Positions 24,705 to 32,633 of a DNA stretch of 64,000 nt are shown here, one piece after another. Location: contig NZ_JABBFX010000001.1 of NCBI RefSeq assembly GCF_012927085.1, forward strand, positions 1,364,001 to 1,428,000, given 5' to 3'. Within the stretch, counting starts at the first letter, position 1; each line of letters begins with the position of its first letter. A program made the position numbers and the translations under genes. The notes beneath the pieces are model-generated. The model searched no databases. It saw only the letters and a program-made list of their open reading frames with translations, and was not told the DNA's origin. This DNA is from Ramlibacter agri (lineage in GTDB: Bacteria > Pseudomonadota > Gammaproteobacteria > Burkholderiales > Burkholderiaceae_C).

Positions 24705-25388
24705 TTAGAGGTTCAGGTCGACCACCCGGCCTTCACGGGCCACGCCGCTGAGGATTTTTCCCAGGTCGGTGCGCACCCGCACCGTCTGGCCCTCGGCCGC
24801 CGCGCCCAGCGCCTGGCCGGAGGCCGTGACCAGGAAGCCGCTGCTGGCCACGCGCAACTTCACCGGGTCGCCGGCCTGCACCACCTGGGCGGCGCGGAAC
24901 ATCTCCGGCCGCAGCACCTGGCCCGGCGCCAGCGCGCGGGTCAAGGTGCGGCCCTGCACCTGCGCCAGCTCGCGCAGCACGCCCGGTGCTTCGCGCGTCA
25001 GTTCCACTTCCTGTTCGGTCGCCTGGCTGGCGTCGAGGGTGCTGCCGATGGCCAGCGGCGCCCCGGCCACCAGCGCCGGGCCCCAGGCGCGCACGGTCAC
25101 CGGCACCAGCAGCGTCCAGGACGCGCCGTCGACGCAGCGCACGCCCACCGAGCCGCGGCCCCACAGGCGCGCGCCGGCGGCCAGGAAAGGCTCGGTGCGG
25201 CGGCAGGGCGCCAGGTGCGCGGTCTGCACCAGGCCGACCTGCACGTCGAAGCGGGTCACCTGCGAGCCGGCGGCGGCGACCTGCTGCGAGACGAAGGCGC
25301 GCAGCGCGTTCTCGTCGATCGCGGGCGCGGCCGGCTGGGCCAGTGCGGAGCCCGCAGCCAGGGCAACAAGGAGAAAGAGGAAGCGCAT
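24705..25388 (-). CDS. flgA: FlgA, P-ring assembly chaperone
   Basis: FlgA (227 residues) is a periplasmic chaperone for the P-ring protein FlgI (encoded at 30552). A Sec signal peptide (MRFLFLLVALAAGSALAQ) is followed by an N-terminal FlgA domain (LVQTAHLAPCRRTEPFL, VGVRCVDGASWTLLVPVTV) and the C-terminal SAF domain (GRTLTRALAPGQVLRPEMF, GDPVKLRVASSGFLVTASG). One cysteine pair (CRR... and VRC...) could form the family disulfide. The ATG at 25386-25388 was chosen because the signal peptide starts there. Divergent from flgB, sharing the dyad element at 25432-25458. Confidence 0.94.
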   Translation of the reverse strand: MRFLFLLVALAAGSALAQPAAPAIDENALRAFVSQQVAAAGSQVTRFDVQVGLVQTAHLAPCRRTEPFLAAGARLWGRGSVGVRCVDGASWTLLVPVTVRAWGPALVAGAPLAIGSTLDASQATEQEVELTREAPGVLRELAQVQGRTLTRALAPGQVLRPEMFRAAQVVQAGDPVKLRVASSGFLVTASGQALGAAAEGQTVRVRTDLGKILSGVAREGRVVDLNL

Positions 25389-25431
25389 GGGGACAGCACT
25401 GTAGGTGCACGCGCCTGCAAAGGCGGCGGGC

Positions 25432-25490
25432 AATAAGCCGGCAAAGCCCCGCCTTATCCGCGCTTCAGTTTTCCGGCCCGCTGCCGATAC
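25432..25490 (+). promoter_or_regulatory. flgA/flgB control region: dyad plus weak sigma28-like promoter
   Basis: The dyad AATAAGCCGGC...GCCCCGCCTTATC spans 25432-25458 and matches the other three flagellar dyads. Just downstream lie CTTCAG (25463-25468) and GCCGATAC (25483-25490) with the 20-nt register of the window's sigma28 promoters, although the first box is only a partial match. This could mean that a weak promoter for flgB is boosted by the dyad-binding protein. The dyad is also 44 nt upstream of flgA on the other strand. Confidence 0.55.
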
Positions 25491-25519
25491 TGCCCGTCCA
25501 TCGCTGCCAGACCGCCTCC

Positions 25520-25924
25520 ATGAACCTGCTCACCGCCAAGATCGCCGCCCAGGGCCAGGCCCTGGAGCTGCTGGCCGAACGCCAGAAGGTGCTGGCCGGC
25601 AACATCGCCAACGCCGACACGCCCGGCTACCAGGCGCGCGACTTCGATTTCGCGCGCGCACTGGCCGAAGCGCGCGGGCAGGGCGGCAGCGCGCTGGCCA
25701 CGACCGCGGCCGGCCACCTGGACACGGGCGGCGGCGCCGCGGGCGTGACGCCCACCGTGCAACTGGAATGGCGCACGCCCGACCAGCCCGCGCTGGACGG
25801 CAACACGGTGGACCTGGACCGCGAACGCGCCAGCTTCGCCGACAACGCGCTGCGCTACGAAGCCACGCTGCGCTTCATCAACCAGGACGTCAAGAACATG
25901 CTCTCGGCGATCACGGGCCAGTAA
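25520..25924 (+). CDS. flgB: FlgB, proximal rod protein
   Basis: FlgB (134 residues) is one of the small rod subunits that connect the MS ring and FliE to the distal rod. The rod-family N-terminal motif (LLAERQKVLAGNIANADTPG) and the C-terminal helix (LRYEATLRFINQDVKNMLSA) are present. It is the first gene of the flgBCDEFGHIJKL operon; flgC begins 12 nt downstream. No obvious Shine-Dalgarno sequence precedes the ATG. Like other rod proteins it has no cleavable signal and is exported through the flagellar gate. Confidence 0.95.
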   Translation: MNLLTAKIAAQGQALELLAERQKVLAGNIANADTPGYQARDFDFARALAEARGQGGSALATTAAGHLDTGGGAAGVTPTVQLEWRTPDQPALDGNTVDLDRERASFADNALRYEATLRFINQDVKNMLSAITGQ

Positions 25925-25936
25925 GGAAAACGAACC

Positions 25937-26341
25937 ATGTCCCTGATGAATGTCTTTGCCATCTCCGGCAGCGCCGTGTCGGCGCAGAGCAAGCGGCTCA
26001 ACGTGGTGGCCAGCAACCTGGCCAACGCCGACGCCGTGGCCGGCCCCGATGGCCAGCCTTACAAGGCGCGCCAGATCCAGTTCGAGACCGTCGCGTCCGG
26101 CGAAGGCGATGTGGCCGGCGTGCGCGTGGCCGGCGTGCTGGAAACGCAGGCGCCGGTGCGCCGCGTGCTGGAGCCGGGCAATCCGCTCGCCGATTCCGAC
26201 GGCTACGTGACCCATTCCAACGTGAACGTGGTGGACGAGATGGTCAACATGATCTCCGCCTCGCGTTCCTACCAGAACAACGTCGAAGTGATGAACACCG
26301 CCCGGACCTTGCTGTCCAAGACCTTGCAGATGGGCCAGTGA
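25937..26341 (+). CDS. flgC: FlgC, proximal rod protein
   Basis: FlgC (134 residues) is the second proximal rod subunit. The N-terminal signature is [27 protein letters not shown] and the C-terminal signature is [20 protein letters not shown] followed by [25 protein letters not shown], both diagnostic of the flagellar basal body rod family. The gene lies 12 nt after flgB (AAGGAAAACG precedes its ATG) and 1 nt before flgD. Confidence 0.96.
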   Translation: MSLMNVFAISGSAVSAQSKRLNVVASNLANADAVAGPDGQPYKARQIQFETVASGEGDVAGVRVAGVLETQAPVRRVLEPGNPLADSDGYVTHSNVNVVDEMVNMISASRSYQNNVEVMNTARTLLSKTLQMGQ

Positions 26342-26342
26342 G

Positions 26343-27008
26343 ATGACCACCGTTTCCTCCACCACCTCCTCCAGCGCCGCCACCGGCAGCGCGTCCTCGG
26401 TCAGCTCCGCCACCAGTGCCGCCGACCAGGAAGACCGCTTCATGAAGCTGCTGGTCGCGCAGATGCAGAACCAGGACCCGCTGAACCCGATGGACAACTC
26501 GCAGATGACGAGCCAGATCGCGCAGATCAACACCGTCGGCGGCATCGAGAAGCTGAACACCACGGTCACGCAACTGCTGTCCGCCTTCAACAACATGCAG
26601 TCGCAGTCGGCGCTGCAGCTGCCGGGCCGCGACGTGCTGGTCGAAGGCAGCACCCTGGCGCTGCAGAACGGCAGCGCCGCCGGCGGCGTGTCGCTGGCGG
26701 CCGATGCCGACACCGTCAAGGTCGACGTGCTGGACCCCGCCGGCCAGGTGCTGCGCAGCATTTCCCTGGGCAAGTCCAGCGCCGGCGTGCGCAGCTTCAC
26801 CTGGGATGGCAAGGACAGCAGCGGCAATGCAGTGGCCGACGGCAACTGGCAAATGCGTGTCACCGCCACGGCCAACGGCAAGGCGGTGGATGCCACCGCG
26901 CTCACCGCGGCCAAGGTGCAGTCGGTCACCAGCAAGGACGGCGACACCGAGCTGGACCTGGGCAGCCTGGGCAGCAAGGCCTGGTCCGCGATCCAGTCCT
27001 TCCTCTAA
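26343..27008 (+). CDS. flgD: FlgD, hook-capping scaffold protein
   Basis: FlgD (221 residues) is a temporary cap that lets hook subunits assemble and is absent from the finished flagellum. After a Thr/Ser/Ala-rich start comes the conserved N-terminal cap region DRFMKLLVAQMQNQDPLNPM, then DNSQMTSQIAQINTVGGIE. A C-terminal Ig/TUDOR-like region holds SFTWDGKDSSGNAVADGNWQ. The start is 1 nt after the flgC stop, and flgE follows after 24 nt with its own GGAGTT site. Confidence 0.95.
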   Translation: MTTVSSTTSSSAATGSASSVSSATSAADQEDRFMKLLVAQMQNQDPLNPMDNSQMTSQIAQINTVGGIEKLNTTVTQLLSAFNNMQSQSALQLPGRDVLVEGSTLALQNGSAAGGVSLAADADTVKVDVLDPAGQVLRSISLGKSSAGVRSFTWDGKDSSGNAVADGNWQMRVTATANGKAVDATALTAAKVQSVTSKDGDTELDLGSLGSKAWSAIQSFL

Positions 27009-27032
27009 ACAAGAACACACGGAGTTCCCGCA

Positions 27033-28340
27033 ATGAGTTTCCAGCAAGGCATCAGCGGCCTGAACGCCGCCTCGCGCAGCCTCGAGGTGATCGGCAACAA
27101 CATCGCCAGCGCGAACACCGTGGGCGCCAAGTCGGCCCGCGCGGAATTCGCCGACATCTATGCCAACGCGGCGCTGCACGAGCTGTCCAGCGCGTCCGGC
27201 ATGGGCGTGCGCGTGGCGGCCGTCACGCAGCAGTTCGCCCAGGGCAGCGTCAAGACCACCGACAACCCGCTGGACATGGCCATCAACGGCCGCGGCTTCT
27301 TCCAGGTGTCCACGCCCGGCACGCGCGACGCGGCCTACACGCGCGACGGCGAGTTCCAGATGGACAACCAGGGCTACGTGGTCACCAACCAGGGCCTGCG
27401 CCTGCAAGGCTACGCGGTCGACGCCACCGGCAAGACCAACGGCACCACGGGTGACATCCAGCTGCCCACCCAGGGCATTGCGCCCAAAGTGAGTTCGACC
27501 GCCTCGGTGGCGCTGAACCTCGACGGCCGCACCGCCGCGCCCACGGCAACGACGCCGGCATTCGCTATGGCCGACACCAGCTCTTACACCTCGTCGACGG
27601 CGATGAACGTGTACGACCAGCAAGGCAACGAGCACGTGCTGTCGCTGTACTTCCGCCGCACGGCCACCGACAACCAGTGGGAGGTCTACACCGCGCTGGA
27701 CGGCGCGGGCGTGCCCGCTGCCGCCGCCGGTGCGACGCAGCAGCCCGCGGGCCAGCTGACCTTCGGCGCCGACGGCAAGATCGACACGACGCAATCGGGC
27801 ACGCTGTCTGGCGGCACGCTCACCGCCGGCGACCTCGGCCTGAACCTGCCCTTCCCCACGTCCACGCTGCCGGTGGCCGGCGCCGCCTCCACCACCAGCG
27901 CACCGCTGGCGCTGGGCTTCGGCGACAGTACGCAGTTCGGCAGCGCCTTCGGCGTCACCGCGGTGTCGCAGGACGGCTATGCGGCCGGCCAGCTGAGCGG
28001 CTTCGCCGTGGACAGCAACGGCATGGTGCAGGCCCGCTACTCCAACGGCAAGACGCTGCCCGCCGCGCAGGTCGCGCTGGCCGACTTCCGCAACGAGCAG
28101 GGCCTGGCGCCGGTCGGCGGCAACCTGTGGAAGGCCACGCCAGCCTCGGGCCAGGCTGCGATCAGCGCGCCCGGCTCCGCCAACCTCGGCGTGCTGCAGG
28201 GCGGCGCGGTGGAGGAATCCAACGTCGACCTCACGCAGCAGCTGGTGGACATGATCACCGCGCAGCGCGCCTACCAGGCCAACGCGCAGACCATCAAGAC
28301 CGAAGACCAGATGATGCAGACGCTGGTCAACCTGCGCTGA
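27033..28340 (+). CDS. flgE: FlgE, flagellar hook protein
   Basis: FlgE (435 residues) polymerises into the hook, the flexible joint whose length is set by FliK. The N-terminal rod-family motif SFQQGISGLNAASRSLEVIG and NNIASANTVG, the loop NPLDMAINGRGFFQVSTPG, and the C-terminal QQLVDMITAQRAYQANAQTI are intact. The central surface domains are Thr/Ala-rich and variable. The length is within the usual FlgE range. It is followed 10 nt later by flgF. Confidence 0.96.
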   Translation: MSFQQGISGLNAASRSLEVIGNNIASANTVGAKSARAEFADIYANAALHELSSASGMGVRVAAVTQQFAQGSVKTTDNPLDMAINGRGFFQVSTPGTRDAAYTRDGEFQMDNQGYVVTNQGLRLQGYAVDATGKTNGTTGDIQLPTQGIAPKVSSTASVALNLDGRTAAPTATTPAFAMADTSSYTSSTAMNVYDQQGNEHVLSLYFRRTATDNQWEVYTALDGAGVPAAAAGATQQPAGQLTFGADGKIDTTQSGTLSGGTLTAGDLGLNLPFPTSTLPVAGAASTTSAPLALGFGDSTQFGSAFGVTAVSQDGYAAGQLSGFAVDSNGMVQARYSNGKTLPAAQVALADFRNEQGLAPVGGNLWKATPASGQAAISAPGSANLGVLQGGAVEESNVDLTQQLVDMITAQRAYQANAQTIKTEDQMMQTLVNLR

Positions 28341-28350
28341 TCGGTAGCCC

Positions 28351-29085
28351 GTGGACCGCCTGATCTACACCGCCGCGTCGGGTGCCCGTGCGTTGATGCA
28401 GCGCCAGGACGCGCTGACCAACAACCTGGCCAACGCCAACACCACCGGCTTCCGCGCCGACCAGGCCGTGTTCCGCGCGGTGCCGGTGCGCGGCGACGGC
28501 GTGCCGACGCGCGTGGCGGCGGTGGAAGCGACGGCGGGCTTCGACGATGCGTCCGGCGCGCTCGAAACCACGGGCCGTCCGCTCGACGTCGCGATCCAGG
28601 GCAAGGGCTGGCTCGCCGTGCAGGCGCCCGATGGCACCGAGGCCTACACCCGCAGCGGCTCGCTGCAGGTCAGCCCCGACGGCCAGCTGGTCACTGCCTC
28701 CGGCCTGCCCTTGCAAGGCGAAGGCGGCCCGCTGACCGTGCCGCCCGGCGCGGCGGTCAGCATCACGCGTGACGGCACCGTGTCCGCGCAACCGGCCACC
28801 GGCCCGGCCCAGACCGTGGGCAAGCTGAAGCTGGTGAACCCGCAGGCCTCCGAGCTGCGCAAGGGCGAAGACGGCCTGCTGCGCATGGCCACCGGCGAGG
28901 ACGCCGCTGCCGACGACCAGGTGCGGCTCACGCCCGGCGCGCTGGAAGGCAGCAACGTCAACGTCGTCGAATCGATGGTGGGGATGATCGCCGCCTCGCG
29001 CCAGTACGAAACCCAGATGAAGCTCTTGCAGAACGCGGAGCAGAACGACCAGCGCGCGGCACAACTGCTCGCGCCGGCCCGCTAA
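28351..29085 (+). CDS. flgF: FlgF, proximal rod protein
   Basis: FlgF (244 residues) is a rod protein related to FlgG. It starts with a GTG (MDRLIYTAASGARALMQRQD). The family motifs DALTNNLANANTTGFRADQA and RPLDVAIQGKGWLAVQAPDG are present. The C-terminal segment NVNVVESMVGMIAASRQYE gives the rod-type end. flgG begins 12 nt later with a similar but distinct sequence, consistent with the standard flgF-flgG order. Confidence 0.95.
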   Translation: MDRLIYTAASGARALMQRQDALTNNLANANTTGFRADQAVFRAVPVRGDGVPTRVAAVEATAGFDDASGALETTGRPLDVAIQGKGWLAVQAPDGTEAYTRSGSLQVSPDGQLVTASGLPLQGEGGPLTVPPGAAVSITRDGTVSAQPATGPAQTVGKLKLVNPQASELRKGEDGLLRMATGEDAAADDQVRLTPGALEGSNVNVVESMVGMIAASRQYETQMKLLQNAEQNDQRAAQLLAPAR

Positions 29086-29097
29086 GGACTTACCGCC

Positions 29098-29880
29098 ATG
29101 TTGCGTTCCCTTTCTATCGCCAAGACCGGCCTCGAAGCGCAGCAGACGCAGCTGGACGCCATCACGCACAACCTCGCCAACGTCGGCACCAACGGCTACA
29201 AGCGCAGCCGCGCCGTGTTCGAGGACCTGATGTACCAGAACATCCGGCAGGCCGGCGGCCCGTCGACGGCGGAGACGCAGCTGCCCACGGGCCTGCAGCT
29301 GGGAAGCGGCGTGCGCACCGTGGCCACTTCGCGCAACTTCACGCAGGGCAGCCTGTCGCAGACCGGCAACCAGCTGGACCTGGCCATCAACGGCCAGGGC
29401 TTCTTCCAGGTGCAGATGCCCGATGGCAGCACGGCCTACACGCGCGACGGCTCCTTCCAGCTCGATGCGCAAGGCCAGATCGTCACCAACGCCGGCTATA
29501 CGCTGAACCCCGGCATCACCGTGCCGGCCAACGCGCAGAGCATCACCATCGGCAAGGACGGCATCGTGTCCGTCACCATGCCCAGCCAGGCCGCGCCGCA
29601 GCAGGTGGGCCAGCTGCAGCTGGTGAACTTCATGAACCCCGCGGGCCTGGACCCGCGTGGCGGCAACCTGTTTGCCGAGACCGCCGCTTCCGGCACGCCG
29701 CAATCCGGCAACCCCGGCGCCAACGGCCTGGGCGCCCTCAACCAGGGCATGGTGGAGAGCTCCAACGTCAACGTGGTCGAAGAGCTCGTCGCCATGATCC
29801 AGACGCAGCGCTCCTACGAAATCAACTCCAAGGCGATCCAGACTTCCGACCAGATGCTGCAGCGCCTGACCCAACTCTGA
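29098..29880 (+). CDS. flgG: FlgG, distal rod protein
   Basis: FlgG (260 residues) builds the distal rod that crosses the periplasm and the P and L rings. The start [20 protein letters not shown] and [20 protein letters not shown] are canonical. The hook-like loop [20 protein letters not shown] and the C-terminus [20 protein letters not shown] with [11 protein letters not shown] complete the family profile at the expected length of about 260 residues. flgH follows after 9 nt. Confidence 0.97.
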   Translation: MLRSLSIAKTGLEAQQTQLDAITHNLANVGTNGYKRSRAVFEDLMYQNIRQAGGPSTAETQLPTGLQLGSGVRTVATSRNFTQGSLSQTGNQLDLAINGQGFFQVQMPDGSTAYTRDGSFQLDAQGQIVTNAGYTLNPGITVPANAQSITIGKDGIVSVTMPSQAAPQQVGQLQLVNFMNPAGLDPRGGNLFAETAASGTPQSGNPGANGLGALNQGMVESSNVNVVEELVAMIQTQRSYEINSKAIQTSDQMLQRLTQL

Positions 29881-29889
29881 AGACTCGCC

Positions 29890-30552
29890 ATGAAGTACCT
29901 GCCCCTCCTCACCGCGCTGGCCCTGGCCGGCTGCGCCACCGTCGAAGCGCCCAAGGTGGACATGCACCCGGCGCCGGCACAGCCCGTCGCCGTCGCGCCG
30001 CTGCCGCTGCCGACCACCGGCGCGATCTTCAACGCCGCCAGCCACCGCCCGCTGTTCGAGGACCGCCGTGCCCGCCTGGCTGGCGACACCTTGACGATCC
30101 AGATCGAGGAGACGGTGACGGCCAGCCAGCAGTCCACCACCAACGTGGCGCGCAACGGCACGCTGTCAGGCGGCGTGACGGGGCTGCCCTATGCGTCGAA
30201 GAAGCTGCTGGGCAACCTCAACGTCGGCGCCAACTCCGACCTGAGCAACAAGGCGGACGGCAAGACCGACAGCAACAACACCTTCACCGGCACCATCACC
30301 GTCACCGTGCAGCAGGTGCTGCCCAATGGCAACCTGCTGGTGTCCGGCGAGAAGCAGATCGGCGTCAACCAGAACGTCGACGTGATGCGCTTTTCCGGCA
30401 TCGTCAACCCCACGACCATCCGCGTGGGCAACATGGTCAGCTCCACCCAGGTCGCCGATGCGCGCCTGGAGCAGCGCGGCCGCGGCGACGTCGGCAAGGC
30501 CCAGGGCCTGGGCTGGTTGTCGCGCTTCTTCATGAGCATCGCGCCGGTGTGA
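29890..30552 (+). CDS. flgH: FlgH, flagellar L-ring lipoprotein
   Basis: FlgH (220 residues) forms the outer-membrane bushing around the rod. It has a lipoprotein signal peptide with lipobox LAGC (MKYLPLLTALALAGCATVEA), so it is lipidated on Cys15. The L-ring domain shows GAIFNAASHRPLFEDRRARL, GDTLTIQIEETVTASQQSTT, NTFTGTITVTVQQVLPNGN and VVRFSG-type strands (here DVMRFSGIVNPTTIRVGNMV). The stop codon overlaps the flgI start by one base. Confidence 0.96.
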   Translation: MKYLPLLTALALAGCATVEAPKVDMHPAPAQPVAVAPLPLPTTGAIFNAASHRPLFEDRRARLAGDTLTIQIEETVTASQQSTTNVARNGTLSGGVTGLPYASKKLLGNLNVGANSDLSNKADGKTDSNNTFTGTITVTVQQVLPNGNLLVSGEKQIGVNQNVDVMRFSGIVNPTTIRVGNMVSSTQVADARLEQRGRGDVGKAQGLGWLSRFFMSIAPV

Positions 30553-31733
30553 TGGCGATGCGCAGGCACATCCGGCAGGTCCTGCTGGCGCTGCTCGCGG
30601 CGGCTTTCGTCGCTGCGCCCGCGCTGGCCGCCACGGCCTTGCTGCTGTTCACCAACCCGGCTGCCGCCGCCGTCGCGGTCGCCGGCGGCGGCAGCGAGCG
30701 CATCCGCGACCTCGCCACCGTGTCCGGCGTGCGCGTGAACCAGCTCATTGGCTACGGCGTGGTCGTGGGCCTGGACGGCAGCGGCGACGCCACCAACCAG
30801 GTGCAGTTCACCGGCCAGAGCGTGCAGTCGCTGCTGTCGCAGTTCGGCGTCACCCTGCCGCCGGGCGTCACGCCGCAGATGAAGAACGTGGCGGCGGTGA
30901 TGGTGACGGCGGCGCTGCCCGCCTTCGCGCAGCCGGGCCAGAACATCGACATCACCGTCTCGTCGCTGGGCAACGCGCGCAGCCTGCGCGGCGGCACGCT
31001 GATGCTGACGCCGCTGCGCGGCGCCGACGGCGAGATCTACGCCATGGCGCAAGGCAGCCTGGTGATCGGCGGCGCCGGTGCTTCCGCGGGCGGCAGCAAG
31101 GTCGCCATCAACCACCTGCTGGCGGGCCGCGTGCCCGGCGGCGCCACGGTGGAACGCGCGGTGGCCAACAAGGCGCTGGAAGCGGGCGACATCCACCTGG
31201 AATTGAACCAGACCGATTTCTCCACCGCGCAGCTGATGGCCGAAGCGATCAACAAGACGCTGAAGCAGGAGGTCGCTGAGCCGCTGGACGCGCGCGTCGT
31301 GCGCGTGCGCTTCCCCGGCCAGGGCAGCCGCGTGCGCTTCATCGCCGACCTCGAGAACATCGAAGTGGCGCTGGCCGCGCCGCCGGCCAAGGTGATCGTC
31401 AATGCACGCACCGGCTCCGTCGTCATCAACCAGTCGGTGCGCCTGGGCGCCTGCGCGGTGGCGCACGGCAACCTGTCGGTGACGGTGTCCAGCACGCCGG
31501 TGGTGAGCCAGCCCGCGCCGCTGACGACCGGCGGCCAGACCGTGGTGGCCGAGAAGGCGGACATCCGCATCCAGCAAGGCCCCGGCACGCTGTTCGCCAT
31601 GCCGCAGGCGGCCGAGCTGGCCGACGTCGTGAAGTCGCTGAACGCGCTGGGCGCGAGCGCGCAGGACCTGATCGGCATCCTGCAGGCGCTGAAGGCGGCG
31701 GGCGCCTTGAAGGCGGACCTGGAGATCATCTGA
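30552..31733 (+). CDS. flgI: FlgI, flagellar P-ring protein
   Basis: FlgI (393 residues) makes the periplasmic ring fixed to peptidoglycan; FlgA is its chaperone. The N-terminal region is a long hydrophobic export signal (VLLALLAAAFVAAPALAATAL...) with more than one possible cleavage site. Mature motifs are RIRDLATVSGVRVNQLIGYG, VVGLDGSGDATNQVQFTGQS and, near the end, LNALGASAQDLIGILQALKA. A GTG three bases earlier and an ATG at 30558 are alternative starts. The stop overlaps flgJ by one base. Confidence 0.95.
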   Translation: MAMRRHIRQVLLALLAAAFVAAPALAATALLLFTNPAAAAVAVAGGGSERIRDLATVSGVRVNQLIGYGVVVGLDGSGDATNQVQFTGQSVQSLLSQFGVTLPPGVTPQMKNVAAVMVTAALPAFAQPGQNIDITVSSLGNARSLRGGTLMLTPLRGADGEIYAMAQGSLVIGGAGASAGGSKVAINHLLAGRVPGGATVERAVANKALEAGDIHLELNQTDFSTAQLMAEAINKTLKQEVAEPLDARVVRVRFPGQGSRVRFIADLENIEVALAAPPAKVIVNARTGSVVINQSVRLGACAVAHGNLSVTVSSTPVVSQPAPLTTGGQTVVAEKADIRIQQGPGTLFAMPQAAELADVVKSLNALGASAQDLIGILQALKAAGALKADLEII

Positions 31734-32623
31734 TGGACGCGGTTGGCAGCAACAACAGCACTTCGCCGGACCAGCGCGCGCTCGATTCGCTGCGCAGCCA
31801 GGCTGCGCGCGACCCGCGCGGCGCGGCGCGCCAGACGGCGGTGCAGTTCGAGTCGCTGTTCAACCAGATGGTGCTGAAAAGCATGCGCGACGCCACGCCG
31901 CAGACCGAGACTTCGCAGGGGCAGGAGACCTTCACCGCGATGCTGGACCAGCAGTTCTCGCGCCAGCTCGCCGGCCGCCCCGGCGGCCTGGCCGACATGC
32001 TGGAAAAGCAGCTGACGCAGCACATGCAGAAGCTGCCGGAAGCGGCGCCTGCCAACCTGAACCCGCCGGTGCCGGACAACCTCACGGCCACGACGCCGGC
32101 CGCGCCGGCGCAAGCCACCGCGCCCGCGACCGCGCCCACGCCGCGCAACCGCGCCGAAGCCTTCCTGCAGCAGATGCTGCCCTACGCGCAGGAAGCGGAG
32201 CGCCAGACCGGCGTGCCGGCCTCCTTCATCCTGGGCCAGGCCGGCCTGGAATCTGGCTGGGGCAAGGGCGAGATCCGCAACCCGGACGGCAGCAACTCGT
32301 ACAACCTGTTCGGCATCAAGGCCACGCGTGGCTGGGAAGGCGCAAGCACCAGCGTGACCACCACCGAATACGCCGGCGGCAATGCGTACAAGCACAAGGC
32401 GGCCTTCCGCAGCTACGGCTCGTATTCCGAGGCCTTCGCCGATTACGCGCGCCTCTTGGCCAGCCATCCGCGCTACGGCAACGTGGTGCGCCAGGCCGGC
32501 ACGGCCGAAGCCTTCGCCGGCGGCATGCAGCGTGCCGGCTACGCCACCGACCCGCATTACGCGAGCAAGCTGGCGCGCACGATCCACATGGCGCAGTCGC
32601 TGCAGCGCGCGACGCCGACCTGA
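31733..32623 (+). CDS. flgJ: FlgJ, rod-capping protein with peptidoglycan hydrolase domain
   Basis: FlgJ (296 residues) is the two-domain type. The N-terminal rod-binding domain (about residues 30-100) has AVQFESLFNQMVLKSMRDAT and ETFTAMLDQQFSRQLAG. After a Pro/Ala linker comes a C-terminal glucosaminidase (GH73) domain with LPYAQEAERQTGVPASFILG, the catalytic Glu in QAGLESGWGKG and SYNLFGIKATRGWEG. It clears a hole in the cell wall for the growing rod. The gene follows flgI with a one-base overlap and is 10 nt before flgK. Confidence 0.96.
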   Translation: MDAVGSNNSTSPDQRALDSLRSQAARDPRGAARQTAVQFESLFNQMVLKSMRDATPQTETSQGQETFTAMLDQQFSRQLAGRPGGLADMLEKQLTQHMQKLPEAAPANLNPPVPDNLTATTPAAPAQATAPATAPTPRNRAEAFLQQMLPYAQEAERQTGVPASFILGQAGLESGWGKGEIRNPDGSNSYNLFGIKATRGWEGASTSVTTTEYAGGNAYKHKAAFRSYGSYSEAFADYARLLASHPRYGNVVRQAGTAEAFAGGMQRAGYATDPHYASKLARTIHMAQSLQRATPT

Positions 32624-32633
32624 GGACGCACGC

